Positions 21,201 through 33,450 of a stretch of 64,000 nt of DNA are shown one piece after another. A program made the translations under genes and the position numbers. Where the stretch lies: assembly GCA_905178155.1 (NCBI GenBank), contig CAJINV010000014.1:1105858-1169857 (forward strand), in the 5' to 3' direction. The notes beneath the pieces were generated by a model. It had not been told where the DNA came from. It did not search any database and was given only the letters and a program-made list of their open reading frames with translations. Numbering within the stretch: position 1 is the first letter of the stretch; every line of letters begins with the position of its first letter. Source of the stretch: Amoebophrya sp. A120. Its lineage: Eukaryota; Sar; Dinophyceae; Syndiniales; Amoebophryaceae.

Positions 21201-24200
21201 TCCTGCGCGGGGCGGAACAGCTGGGCAAAAACCTAGAATACCGGGATTTCCTGGTGCACAAGCACAACAAGTTGTAGCAGGTCAGGCGACTGGAGGACAG
21301 CAGCAAGTCGTCGATAGCAATGCAGAAGTAGAACAGGAGCACAATAAGGACAAACAAGGAGGGATGGCGAATTTTGTTTTTGACAGACTCTCCTCGAGCC
21401 TTTTTTCGACCTCCGCCCGGATGTTTGGAGGATCCTTAGGCACGCCGAGGAACACGACGGTCGACACCTCGATTGTGGACGACAATGTGATCGGCGGGGA
21501 CAATATGCAAGAAAAAAACTGTGTAAGTGTAACTCTGTAATGCAGAACATTCAACAGAGTTACACCTGTCATGCCACACAGCCATAAAGTCCTTTTTTCA
21601 TGTGTATTTTCCCTTACAAGCCACGCATGACAGGCTTCATGTAGAGCAAATTTGTGATGCCGTCAGCCAAAGAAAGTTACACTAGCACAGTTTTTTTCTT
21701 GGATAGACAGCACGATAAAATTTTACCAAGAGGACCTCAATCACAGCAAGCTTGTGAATGACGGCACCGACCCCCACCCGAAGAAACTGCAGAACCTGCG
21801 CCGGATGGGCTCGTCTCTGGATAACGAAAATACTAGTAACGCGGGCGCAACTAGTTCTGTCAAGACCAACATTTTCAAAAGAGGCGGGACGGTTAATAAT
21901 GTTCTTGGAGGTGGTAGCGCACCTGGAGCCGCCGACCAATCGAACAACATGGGTGACGCTGCAGCGGACCCAGCGAACAATATTAAACGCACAAAAGTCG
22001 TGAACACTTTGCTGATTGGAAATACAAATCCGAGCCAGAGTAGAAGTAGAGCCGGCGGCCAAGGTCCTGCACTAAGAAAAACAATCAGCGCCCTGGGCGT
22101 GATAGACGAGGAGACGCCATCTTCTGGCGCTGGGAACAACGTCGAAAGCCAGAAAGTGAACGAGTTGTCATCGGCCACGACACCTTCTTTCGCCGCTCCC
22201 AACTTGTTCATGCCTCGGTCAGGAGGAAACTACAATAGGGACCTACAGTCGCGAGCAGGAGGCAGTGCTGGAGCAATTACATCAGCCTCGGTTCCAATAC
22301 CACCACCGGATCGGGTACAGCAAGTACAACTGAACGCGAACAGTACAACGGGGCTGTTTAGCAACCGTTCGCTCTTCGGCGGGAAACAAGACAACCTGCT
22401 CGGACATAAAGTTTCTGCATCTACTGCCACCGGTGCAGCAGGAGCTGGAGTGGTGAGCACGACTTGCTCGGAGCAGGAGCCAGATCACGTAATGCAGAAG
22501 GAGAAGCAGAAACATCAAAACCACGACCCGCCGCAACCGCAACTCGATCGGAGGAAAAATGTTTCTTCGAAGGGAAAGACACTAGACGCGAGCGGCTTGT
22601 TCGACGATCCGGGGCTACTTTTTGCCGGGATGGTCGGAAATGAAAGCAGCAGTCTTGATGCTGTCGGTAGTAATCTTCTCGCGCCGGGCCCGGGTCGTGC
22701 AACTACCGTGACTGGGGAGGTAAGGTCGTCTTCCTCCGCTTCCTCTTCCGCCTCCTCAGCATCTTCGAGTAGCGGGATGAACAATAACCACGACAGCGCA
22801 AGAACCTCCAGCAACAAGCAACCCCGCAACAGCACCGTGCTGGCCGCCCCGTTGCAGGACATCCAACTGGACCGCAGCCAGGCTCCGCTCAGGAAGCGTC
22901 GAGCGTCTGTTGTGAACAATAATGGGCTTGAGGAAGAGGGTCATTTGATGGAGGAAAACAATCTAGAGAGCGGCTTCACTGGTACCGAAGGCGTCCCACG
23001 TATCATTTTCGAGCAGCAACCGGCGGGAACAGGGTCGAAAAACGCGGTCGTGCGAACCTCGAACGCAGAGGACAACCCAGGACGAGGACAGGAACTGCAT
23101 AAACCAGGACCAAATTCTCGAAGTTCTCCACCACACCAGAATCTTTTTCAGGAACAAAATCCAAGTGGAGGTCCACCACTACGAGGCACGTTTTCATTGC
23201 CCCAGCAAGGAGGACAGCAAATGGAACGAAACCAGCATAGCATTCCTTTTCGTCGAAACTCCACGAACCCGTCCCCCAGGGGGCCCGTCGTGGATCATGG
23301 CTACAGCAGTCACAACTCAGTTGCTTCGACTGGGACAGCGACGGCATCAAATAGCCTACCGAAAAATCGCTTCAACCGCGCTGCTTTATCCGGCGGAGCT
23401 GCCACGGTGCCCGTGCCACCCCCGGCAGGACATCTAAGAGGTGCTCCTCCACCTGCGCGGATACAACAAGTAGGCGGGAATCCACTGCAACAGGATGAGC
23501 AAGACGTGATTTTGGAGCAAGCGAGCAATCTGAAGAAGCGCCGAACCAGTGGGGAATTCGGTCCTAAGGTTGGAATGGTCCGGCAAGGAGAGCAGCAGGC
23601 GCCCTCGAGGACCTTGATGTCGGGGGAACAAGCTTCTGGGTTTGTGGTGGACAAAAATCATGTCGACAAGAATGCTCCCCCTTCCACCGGATTACTGGAG
23701 GAACCCCATCAACAAACGATGCATCAAGAACAAAAACGCAGCACCGAGAAGGACAGTAAACCCAACAAAAAATCTTCTGTGATCTTCGGCGGCCACAGCG
23801 TACAGCCGGAAGACCGGCGGCGGACGGCTAGCAACTCGGTCGACTCCCTGGAGTCTGCGTTCCAGAACGGGAAGATGAACAAAGAGATACAAGGTGATCT
23901 TCACGGTGGTTCAACCGCCGGGGGAAAAAATCAAAATGCAGGCGGAAGCGGTGCGAACTCGCCGGTAATGCCGATGAAGGGACTAGACGACATTGAGCAG
24001 CCGGCAGTAGAGAAAAATAGAAGCGTCGCGAGCGCATTTGCCGGAGCGGGGCCAGGAGCGGGAGGTATTGCAGCAGCGGTAGCCGCAGCCATGAATCCTA
24101 GACAGCAAGAACAGGCACAGGGGCGAGTACATGAACCGCCGCCCGCATACAACAGCTTCCCTCACGGCCAACAACTTCCAGCCCACGAACCAGAGGACGT

Positions 24201-27200
24201 TTTGTTTCCCAACATCGTCAGAAGCTCTCCGATTCCAGGAACCGTTAGTCTAAAGCTCCCGAAGGTGACCTCGAAAGGAACGGCGGCAGAAGTGGAAAAT
24301 GTCGAAGTGCAGCGAGGGCAACAGCAGTTTCAAGCCCCTTCCGCCCTACAAGCGCAACAAAACAAGATTTTTCAAAAGCCGCCTCTAAACATCAGCTCCG
24401 ACGACTCGTTTTTCGCTGTGGACCGCGAGCCGCCTTTCGCCCCCACGAAGGCTGGCGTGCCATCAAACGAACAGAAACAGCAGCAAGTAAACCCAAGTAG
24501 CGTTCCTGGTGTACAACAACTTCCCTCCGCACCACCGCAACAAGAAGCTGCCCAACAGCACCAACAGAGCGGTCACGCCCTTCCGCCCTCGGTGAGCGAC
24601 AACCAAACGCCGCGGCTGTCCACTTTGGGCACCGCGGAACCGGTCAGAAACCTGTTTGGCAGGCCGTCTTTAGCGGCCCCGGCGGGGGGAAACGCCGGCA
24701 ATCAACAAGCCGAGCCACCGAGTGAGGATCTAGATGTGGAAATGCTGGATGCTTCGCTTTCGGAAAACAGCAACAAAAATGATGGCCAAAATGTACTACT
24801 GCAAGGTCAAGGTATTAAAGGTTCTCACGGCTTGAGATTTTCCGCAAACAACCCACCTCCGGTCTTCAACGTCCCAGCTGTGTCGGAACAAAACAACTAC
24901 AACGACAACCGAATGTCGATGGCAAGTGCCGGCGGGTCCCTGTTCCAGGCCTCCAGTCCGCCCCCGCGGGCCCACGGGAATTCGGGCGGCGGAACGATGG
25001 GGCTGATTGGCTGGCAACAGCAGCAGCACCAGCAGCAGAGTACTAGACCTCTCGCGAGTTCCATCGCTGCCCCGAGTGTAGTATTAGCAGGAGCTCCTGG
25101 AGGAGGTTCTTCTTCTTCTTCCGGTGTAATTATCGGCAGCGCAGGAGTTGTTCCTGCAGCTGTGGTTGGAGGGCAGGAGATCGCTCCTTCGATGTCGGCC
25201 ACTTCATCTTCCGGGGGAATGTTTACTTCCGTCGCCAGCGGAGCGCCGTCCAACATGTCGACACATGCGACCGGGACGGGTCAGGGGACGAGGGAAAATG
25301 CGAGTACCAACAGACCGAATTCATCGTCATCGACCTCCTTCAACACAGATTTACTGTCGGCCTTAACCGAGGCCGAGGTGCAAGACAACGCACGGCAAAA
25401 TGCCAGAGCCGGCGGTTCTTCGCCGGACCAGGATGCTCAACTTTCAAACCTCTTTTCGGGAGCAAGTTTGGGCGGTTCCAGGTGAGGTTCTTTTGAATAA
25501 TGTGATTCGACGACGGTTTGTCTGCTCATGCTCTAGACCGAGTTGCCCGCAGCTCTTGATGATGTTGCAACGAATCGATATGATGCCACTGCAGTAGCTA
25601 GCTCAATCGCAGTTTTCATATGTCTTTTTCAAATCAGGCCCTTGCCACCTGCACCTGCAGCTGCTGCTATGCCGAATCTCGGTTCAGCAAACAACCAGCA
25701 GCAGCCCTTGAACCAGAATCAGCCGAGCGCAATTCTCCCCACGGTCTTACGGTTGGAACAAATTCGGGAACTCTTCCAGCTGCAGCGAGTTTGCACTTCG
25801 GAAACTGTGCAGAACAAAATCGCGGAGAGCCTGAAACAAGTCATCGTCACCTTGCGGCAGCGGAAGCACCGCGACGCAATGTGCTCGGAGTTGTTCCCGG
25901 AGCATGTTGCTGCAGCCGCCGGGGGCACGACGTCCAACAGCCAAAATAAAGGGATTGAACACGTGGCGCGCTTGCGGCCGGACGTGTTTCGATTCTACTC
26001 CGACGGGAGAAGGGAAAGGTGCCGGTTGCTGGGGTAGAGAGGAGACGACGATCTTGAATGAAGATCTGTCGTCGTGTTTGGCGAACTTTTGTCAATGGTG
26101 TTTCAACATCCTGCGACGGAAGAGAACTTGAATCTGTTACAACCTCAAAGAGGGCAGTCGTGGACGAACGCCGCAAGAAATCTAGCGAGGGACGACAATG
26201 GATTGCTCACTGTACGTATTTCCAGTATAAAGGTGAAGTAGAGGATGAAAAACCACGATCGGAGGTGCAGCCTGTTTCGAGGCGATGGCCACCTCTTCGG
26301 TCCGCCCTGTCTAGAGTTGTTGCAGATTGCTGGATTTGTTCCATGACTTCTACTCTCTGTTTTCAATGGCGTCGGTTGTGCTCCGGAGGTCTAGTATTCG
26401 TCCAGCTTGGATTCGTCTACTTCTAGCCGATTAAGCAGTCGTAGTGTACGGACTTTTCGTCCCGACTAAAGTCTGCAGATCATGACACAACTGGATCCTA
26501 CACCCATTCTTTAGTAATAAGCAACTTCTCGTACTAGTGTTTTCTCTTACCGAACAAGAAGAATTCAAATTCTTATACCTTTAGGCAATTCAGAAATCAT
26601 GGACCAGCACGAGCAGTCGCAACGGGGCCGCAGTTCGGGGGTAACCAGTCTTACGAGCGCTGGTCTGCCGCCCTACCACCGAGGATCTACTGGGAGAAGC
26701 TCGTAGTTTTTGCATTCGTTTCATTTTGTTCGCGTATGCGTCTACTTCAGCTACTTCACTGAGCTCTTATATGCGTTCTATTCTAAACAGCTTTTGCTTT
26801 TGATGGTGCTGTGCCTGTTGCGATAATTCTGAAAATTTTTCTGAAACACGCTTTGCACCGTGCTTCTGAACGAATTATGATAAAACCAACTGCAGTATGA
26901 AAACCCAAAAAATCACAGCGCAACGGCCGCCAACTTGCCACCGACAGGGCAGCATCAGATGCAACACCCCAGCGCCGTGATCAGCACCAGCGGGGCCCCG
27001 CGTGGGGTCGAGCGCTCTACTACTTCAACAAGCCACGTGCGAGAGTTGAGTCAGAACAGGCTGCTTCACAGCAGACCACAGCAGATGATCAACTTGGTCG
27101 GCGATGTAGCTACAACTAGCAGTGCTCCTCGGGGGGATCATAATTTGCGGCATCAAAGCAACGTGGGCATAATTGGAAGCAACGGGACGGCGCAACATCA

Positions 27201-28491
27201 CCCCGGTGCTGGTATAATTACCAGTTTTAACACGTCAACCTCCGTTGCGGCCTCGAACGCCAGCACAGCATCCGCGATAAATGAGGAGCAGCGCGAAAGG
27301 TGGTGCCAGCAGATGGGTTTGTTGGACCAGCACAACATTGACGCCATGCGCTTCAACGCGCAGAAGGAGTTCTTGTTGCAACAAGCTGCGCTCGGGGGAA
27401 CAAAGACATCTTCCTCGAAATCCAGCCAGTATCAAGTCCTGCTCACAACCCTGTTGACCAAAATGAACCGGCGGACGCGAGAAATACGACAAGCGAGGGC
27501 AAACAGAAGGAAACATGCGTCCGGATTGGGTGTTCCAAATGGAAGCGGGAACAACAATCTGCTGAACAATTTAGGTTTTCACCGCCAGCAAAGACCAACT
27601 TCTTCCACACCGGGGTCTGCGATGAAGGGCAAGCGGAGTCAGGAGTTGGTGTGGGAAAGGGAAACGTATTTTCGGGAAATCGAGAAGAAGATCCGCAAAC
27701 TGAATCTCCCGATCGAGCAGGTTCTGCCCGTAGAGCTGATCGACTCGATTGAGGTGGTGGATGTCGAGCCGGAGCAGGCTGCGGGGAGCGTCTCTGGAGC
27801 TACAGTCGGGGCGGGTGGGGTTGACGGGGTTGTCGCTGGCGGGCAGCCAGTGCCGCAAGCAGGAAAACTTGCTGCCACTGCTAGCTCCGCGGGGGTAGTA
27901 GAGGACCATCTAGATGCTGACCGCAATGCACAGGGTCGCGCTGTTTCTGCAGAGTGCACCACCTCCACCGTAGAGAAGGGAGAGGCGCAGAACGAAATCG
28001 CGCAAAATAGGAAGCAGCGAGAGCATGCTCCTCTTGCAGGTACTTCTGTCCCCCCAGCGCGAGCCGCCGATGGTGTTGCGGAGCATAGTAGTGCCGACCA
28101 CAGGAGCATTTTGCAGGAGGAGCAAACGTCGAAAGCACTTTTTCCTGAACAAGAAAATCAGAAAGACGAGGAAGTTGTGTCTGTTCAGGAAAAGAAGAAA
28201 ATTTCCAACTCGTACCCGTTGCCGGAGGGAAAACGGTCGAGACGGACCGCTGCTGCAGGAAGCTGGATTTACAAATCGACAGAGGCGGAGTTTTATTCTG
28301 GGATGGATCCCGACGCGCAAAATTTGGAGAGTCATAAATCGAAAATCGTGTTTAACTGCAAGCGGGATCCGCGGTTTGTCGGGGTCTTTGATGTGAAACA
28401 GGCGGCGAAGATGGTGCTGTCAAGATGTCTGACCATATGTCCAACGCCTGAATTGCAAGAAGAGATTTTAGCCCGAGCACTGGGCGGATAG
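18245..28491 (+). CDS. Giant J-domain (DnaJ-like) protein, mostly disordered
   Basis: Six exons: 18245-18890, 19148-21503, 21711-25481, 25638-26018, 26594-26702, 26896-28491. The first two junctions are introners (A, B), the last three GT-AG introns. Codons total 2,953, with every phase matching. After an Asn/Gln/Gly-rich N-terminus comes a J-domain-like region at about residues 140-212 (RYTWYVLGLDKLG..ITLAFRQLSLQLHPDQHVGE) with the HPD motif needed to stimulate Hsp70. The next ~2,000 residues are low-complexity Gln/Asn/Ser/Pro/Gly. The C-terminus has conserved-looking segments: SYERWSAALPPRIYWEKLYE (across the exon 5/6 junction), a helical LLTKMNRRTREIRQARANRR, ELVWERETYFREIEKKIRKL, and DPRFVGVFDVKQAAKMVLSR. 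It could be a nuclear or condensate-forming co-chaperone (inference from composition only). Confidence 0.8.
18891..19142 (+). mobile_element. Introner element, family A (core A2)
   Basis: Termini TATCAATTGC...CATTTGATA with the GTCTGGGTCTGGAA motif. Target duplication AGGAA/AGGGA (one mismatch). The core begins CTCGTGATGCTGGGTGGCG and is shared with 41387-41641, 53028-53279 and the left-edge element. Confidence 0.93.
21504..21705 (+). mobile_element. Introner element, family B
   Basis: TIR TATGCAAGAAAAAAACTGTG and inverted CACAGTTTTTTTCTTGGATA. Target duplication GACAA/GACAG. It joins exons 2 and 3 of the J-domain gene in phase 2. Confidence 0.93.
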
Positions 28492-28872
28492 TGCACGCGG
28501 ATGTTGATGATCATTGCACAGAATGATTGCGCACTCTCTGGAAAATTGTGAAAACACGTTGTGATAATGCTGGCAACATGCACGTCGATGCTCATTGAGA
28601 TTGAAGATTACTAGCGTAGGCACTGTTCTTGTGCTACGGCTCTCTCCGTTGTGTTCTTTGGGTCGCCCGGATTTGTTGTGTACGGACAAGAAGACCCCCT
28701 CTCAGTTTTTGAGAAGTCGTCGACGCCGCTCACCCCGTGGTCAAAGAAACAACACAGCGAATGCTATTCGCCTTCCCAAAAACAAAAGTCTTCCCTTTAG
28801 GTGGCAGTACTCCAAAGAGTAGCCTGCTTTGTGCCAAACCCACTATCTAACTAACTCTACAATATCACCATC
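28492..28872. other. Intergenic, nothing recognised
   Basis: A 380-bp spacer between two same-strand genes. No motif is recognised. Confidence 0.5.
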
Positions 28873-31800
28873 ATGATGAATCCGGGCGCAGTCCCAACCC
28901 AGCAGGCCCCGAACAACCCTGCCTCTACGCCTCACCCCGGCACCAGCTCCTCCTCGTCGAAGAAGATATACGTGGACGAGCCGCCCTTGGGGACTTTGAT
29001 CTACATTCACGCCTCTACCCGGGCGTGCAACACCGGCCGCACCGATGTCGACTACCACGGTATGTACGGCGTGGTCGTTCGCGAGGGCGAGCTGCTGCTC
29101 GACAGGGTAACCGGGAAAGAGGACATATCCAAGAAAAAAACTGTGTTAGTGTAACTTTCGTTGGCTGACAGCGTGACAAATTTGCTCTACATGACATAGA
29201 AAACCTGTCATGCGTGATTTGTAAGGGAAAACACACACGAAGAGAGGACTGCGTAGCTGTCTGGTATGACAGGTGTATACTCTGTTGCATGTTCTGCATC
29301 ACAGATTTACACTTACACAGTTTTTTTCTTGCATAGGACAACGAGAAGTACTTCCTGATCCGCCTGCTTTTCCTGGATGACGAGGAGGACAGTGACGTCA
29401 GCTACTTTTCCAATTGTGGTCTTCTTCCTTGTGGACAAGACTCGAGGGCGGCCAGTAAAACGACAAATAGCGAAACAACTACGACGAGCACGAGTAGTTC
29501 TTCTGCAAGAAGTGCGCAAGAGGAGGAAACAAGAAGCGACGCAGGAACTGCAGCAGCTCCAGCAATACCTGCCGCAAAAGAAGAACTACACACCACCATC
29601 GACCCTCTCACCTCGCCGTGCTTTGTCCGCCTGAAGCGCTCTACCTTTGCGATTTACCCGCTCTACGTTCTCATTTCCGCAAGAATATCGGTTCACGAGG
29701 ACGTGCGCCGGCTGAAGCGGTGCGTGCAGAGCGTTCTGGAAAACAGCTGCGACTTAGACGAGTATCTGCAATTGGTGTCTACTACCGCTGCTGCTGCACC
29801 GGAAGAAGTTACTAATGTGAATACCAGCAAGGGTTTTCGAGCAGCGGGCGCTTCATCAACAACAGTTCTCGCTCGATCCGCGCCCAGTCCCTGGAACTTG
29901 ATCCGTCCGTGGGTGCGCATTAGCTTTAACCTGGCCGACGGCAGCGACGCAGTGTTTCGCGATACCGTCTCGGACTCGGAGCAGACGGAGGACGAAGAAT
30001 TTGGGAACGACGTGAAGGACTTGATTGAGCAGGAGTTTGACTGCTTCACGTTCGGAAACACGACCAAAGGTGGAGCGCCAAAAACTAACACATCCTACAA
30101 GTACAACGACCAGCTGCAGGTGGTTAACTACCAAAAGGGTGTGCTCGCGGAGCACTTCCGGATCTTCTTCGGCCAAGCCTGCAACTGCGGCAGTGTCCCG
30201 GTCTATCCAAGAAAAAAAAAGTGTTAGTGTAAATATTTTGGGAAAACAGCATCACAAGTTTGTCTGCAATGCCAGGAAAAACTTGTTATGCGCAGATAGG
30301 AAGGGAAAACACATAGACAGCGAGCCGATCATGCATGTCGAGCATGACAAGTGTAAGTGTTTTGCATTTTCTGCATCACAGATTTACACTTACACAGTTT
30401 TTTTCTTGCATACGGTCGCGAAGCCCTGTCCGCAGAAATTCCCCACGTTCACGACAATACCCCTTGACGCGAAGAGGTACGGCTTCGATTTGCAGCACGC
30501 GTGGGTGACCTTCCAAGAGCCGGAGGACGTGAGCGGGCCGAGCAGGTTCGTGGATTTCGTGAAGACGTATCTGTTATCAACTGCAAATGTGTCTGGGTCT
30601 GGACGAAGAACGCAACTTGTGATGCTGGTGCTGCATTTGGATGTCAAAAAAATCTGTATTGCATCAGCAGCAAAAGGAATCTAACTTTTGCTACCCGGAG
30701 AGGGCATTTTTCATGCGGAATTGGCATCAAGAAGCCCTCAAAAAATCTGTGATGCTAGGGCATGCATCACAGACATCATGGGTCATGCAAAACGTGCACG
30801 ACAAGTCTGAGAATCTTCCAGACCCAGACATATTTGCACTTGATATCTGTCGGCATTGCAGAGGCGGGAGAAATTCTACCTGTTTGCGCTGAAGCAGTAC
30901 TGGACGGACGAATCAGATGTGTTGTTGCAGCCGGCAGCCCAACACCCACCAGGGGGAAATAACACTACAACCCCCGGGATGTTGAGCAGTAGCAATGGAA
31001 ACGTCAGAAAAAATCCAATGATGAACTCGTCACTGATTGTCAAACACCCTCGAACGGTGGTAGAAGTGCAGGAGAGACTAGCCCACAGCAGACCGAAGGC
31101 GTTGCTTTTGAAAGGGTTTTTGAAGGACCACGACGGTGCGACGAGGGTGAAAACGCGCGAACACGAAACGGCCGGGGGTGGTAATCCATTCAGTACAACC
31201 ACCACGCCTACGACCAGTGGTTGTGGTGCAGTGCCGCCGCAGCGATCGCAGAGACAGCCTGTAGCCGAAGTGCAGCCATTGTGCAAGCAGCAGATCACGT
31301 ATCGGAACTTCCACGACAGCAACGACCTGGTCCCGATTTTCGCTCTGTTCGCCCGTGCGAATTTGGTGCAGGAATTTTTCGCGAAAGCCGGCAAGTACAC
31401 ACTACGGTCCGACTACAGCTATTCGGCCATTTCCTCGTTTCTCGTGAAGTATTTCGATTTCCAGCATTCCCTAGTCGCCGCTGGGGAAATGGTTCCGTTG
31501 TTTGACTCCTTCGGACAGAGTATCGCGATGAACATTGAAAAGATGAACGGGCCGCCCATTGTGCCGCCGGGGATCGGCTGGGTCGAGAGCTTTGGTGGGG
31601 GTTCTTGCGGACCCTGGTTATCGACCGCGAGAGCTCCTGCCCAGGACTTGTCGTCGTGTTCTACGAAGACAAAGCAGAGAAGTCAACTTCTCACGCCGTC
31701 GAGCAGCAACACGAATTTCCACTACTTCAAGTCCGTACCGTTGTGCCAGGGGTGTAACAAGCAGAAGATCTGCCACCCGAACCTGGTCCGTTCTTCCGTG

Positions 31801-33092
31801 CAGATCCGGGACATGAGCCACTTGAAAGCGAACTTCATCGACAAAAGGGTGATCCTTCCCCAGTTTATATCCTATGTAAAAACGTTCCCGCCCCATAGTC
31901 AGGATGGGAAGTCCACGAGTTTTGGCTGTTTTGCATGACAAATTTGGACTCGTAGTGTAGTGCTGTTTGAGGTAGTTCAGCAGCGTAAAAGATCTAGTGC
32001 ATCATGCTGATTGGAGCGCCACAAATTCCAAAACGCGACTAGAAAATGTGTCTCATGGGGCTTCGCATAAGAAACGTTCCCAGCATGTAGATCTTCACTA
32101 CAACTATGGGGGGGGGACATTTTTGAATACGATTGTTTAACACCTTTTTCAAGCAGGAACCCTTGCAGCATCAGGCGCTGCTCGACCGATATTTGATTCT
32201 CGGGAAGAAGCAACAGGTGGCAGAACCCGTGCCCTTGGTGGAAGAGGCGCAGAAGATTTTGAGCAAAGTGAACCTCGAAGCGAGGCACTTCTTCCCCAAT
32301 GCGGACGTGATCAAGGTGAGAAGGGAACTGGAAGCAATCCTGGTCCAGCATGTGCATTTGCTTTCCGCCGGACAGCTGACAAAAGTGCAGGTGATGCTGC
32401 AGGGAGGTGTTGGCGGTGCTGTCCCGGGCGGAGTAGCGGCTGGGGGGAGCAATGGAGTGGCTATCGGGGGCGCTGTGGATCAAAGTGGCACAATAAAGCC
32501 AGAAGAAGTTGTGGCGGGCGTCAACGTTGTCGAGATTAATGGGGCAGCGCCTGGCCCTTCCCCGGGTGTCGTGCGGATTGTACCTCAGCAAAACGGCGGA
32601 GGAGCTTCCGTCGGCGCTGGGGTCGCGTCTGCTGCAGTTCCTGCAGCCGTCAACGGAGCGTCAACAGCAGCGGGGCCACAAGTTAGCGCAAGTGACAGTG
32701 GTGGCGCAACTACCTCTGCTGGTGCTTCCTCTACTTCATCCACCATTCAATCCGCAGTCCGCATGCCGAAGCTCGACCCGGAGCTGTTTTGCTCCGTCCT
32801 CCTGCAGTCAAACCCGGGTCGGTTCGAGTTTGCGAGGCCGAAGGAGGGCAGACAGAGCGAATTCTTCTGGTACCAGTTTCGCTGGCGGTTGTGGTTAAAG
32901 TTTTTTCTGCCTGCGATCTCGTACCTGCTGTGTGATCAAATGAACATTCCGACCTTCATGGCCCTGGACACTTTTCGAAGAAAATTTCAGGCAGAGTCGA
33001 AGAAGCGCTGCTTCAAGTGCAGAAGCTTTGCACTCGTGAAATTAGAACAAATCTTCAATACGAAGTTGAACCAATGCGAGAAGGCTTCGTGA
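28873..33092 (+). CDS. Unknown 1,080-aa protein split by four introners
   Basis: Exons 28873-29125, 29341-30203, 30418-30574, 30851-31867, 32140-33092 add to 1,081 codons, all joined by excision of introners (B, B, A, D); there is no GT-AG intron. The N-terminal region contains a compact domain (KIYVDEPPLGTLIYIHASTR, DNEKYFLIRLLFLDDEEDSD) that could be a small beta-barrel such as a BAH-type fold, but this is a guess. Helical segments follow (RRLKRCVQSVLENSCDLDEY; LVPIFALFARANLVQEFFAK), then a Cys-rich patch CQGCNKQKICHPN, a helical stretch around EEAQKILSKVNLEARHFFPN, and an Ala/Gly/Val-rich linker. The tail is basic (RWRLWLKFFLPAISYLLCDQ, KKRCFKCRSFALVKLEQIF). I do not recognise the family. 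Confidence 0.75.
29126..29335 (+). mobile_element. Introner element, family B
   Basis: TIR TATCCAAGAAAAAAACTGTG and inverted CACAGTTTTTTTCTTGCATA. Perfect target duplication GGACA at 29121-29125 and 29336-29340. The intron RNA could fold as a hairpin through the TIRs. Confidence 0.95.
30204..30412 (+). mobile_element. Introner element, family B
   Basis: TIR TATCCAAGAAAAAAAAAGTG and inverted CACAGTTTTTTTCTTGCATA. Perfect target duplication CGGTC. Excision gives V-P-V-A-K-P in frame. Confidence 0.95.
30575..30845 (+). mobile_element. Introner element, family A (core A3)
   Basis: Termini TATCAACTGCAAATGTGTCT and inverted TATTTGCACTTGATA. Perfect target duplication TCTGT. The core (CTACCCGGAGAGGGCATTTT and downstream) is nearly the same as in 51053-51320 and 62948-63219 but unrelated to the A1/A2 cores. 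Confidence 0.95.
31868..32134 (+). mobile_element. Introner element, family D
   Basis: Begins TATCCTATGTAAAAACGTTC and ends ACATTTTTGAATACGATT, with inner CCCCATAG/CTATGGGG pairing. Target duplication GTTTA at 31863-31867 and 32135-32139. The terminal GATA is degraded to GATT. Confidence 0.88.
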
Positions 33093-33450
33093 ACAAGAGC
33101 TGTGTTAGCTCTGATGTTTCTTTGAAGTTTTATGGAAATTCATATTCAAAATTTTGTAAAAGAAGCAACTGCAAGTGCAAATGAAGCACCGCCATGAGCG
33201 CAGCGCAGAACTTGAGTGATGATCTTTATTTTGCGCCCGCTGAAGTATCGCGAGCGTTGTTCTTCGCGATTTTCTCCAGCCAGTGTTCTTTTGATACATA
33301 TTAGAAATAGAACGCTGGCGGCCGTTTCTCGTCCATCTCCGTGTTTATCTCGTCTGCAGTGGTCTCAGTGTTCCGCACGGCACGGCGTGTCTGCGTTTCT
33401 TCAAATATGGGGAGCGAAATGAGACAGAGCAGGCCAGGCTTCCTAGGGGC
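33093..33450. other. Intergenic, nothing recognised
   Basis: A 358-bp spacer between same-strand genes. No signal is recognised. Confidence 0.5.
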
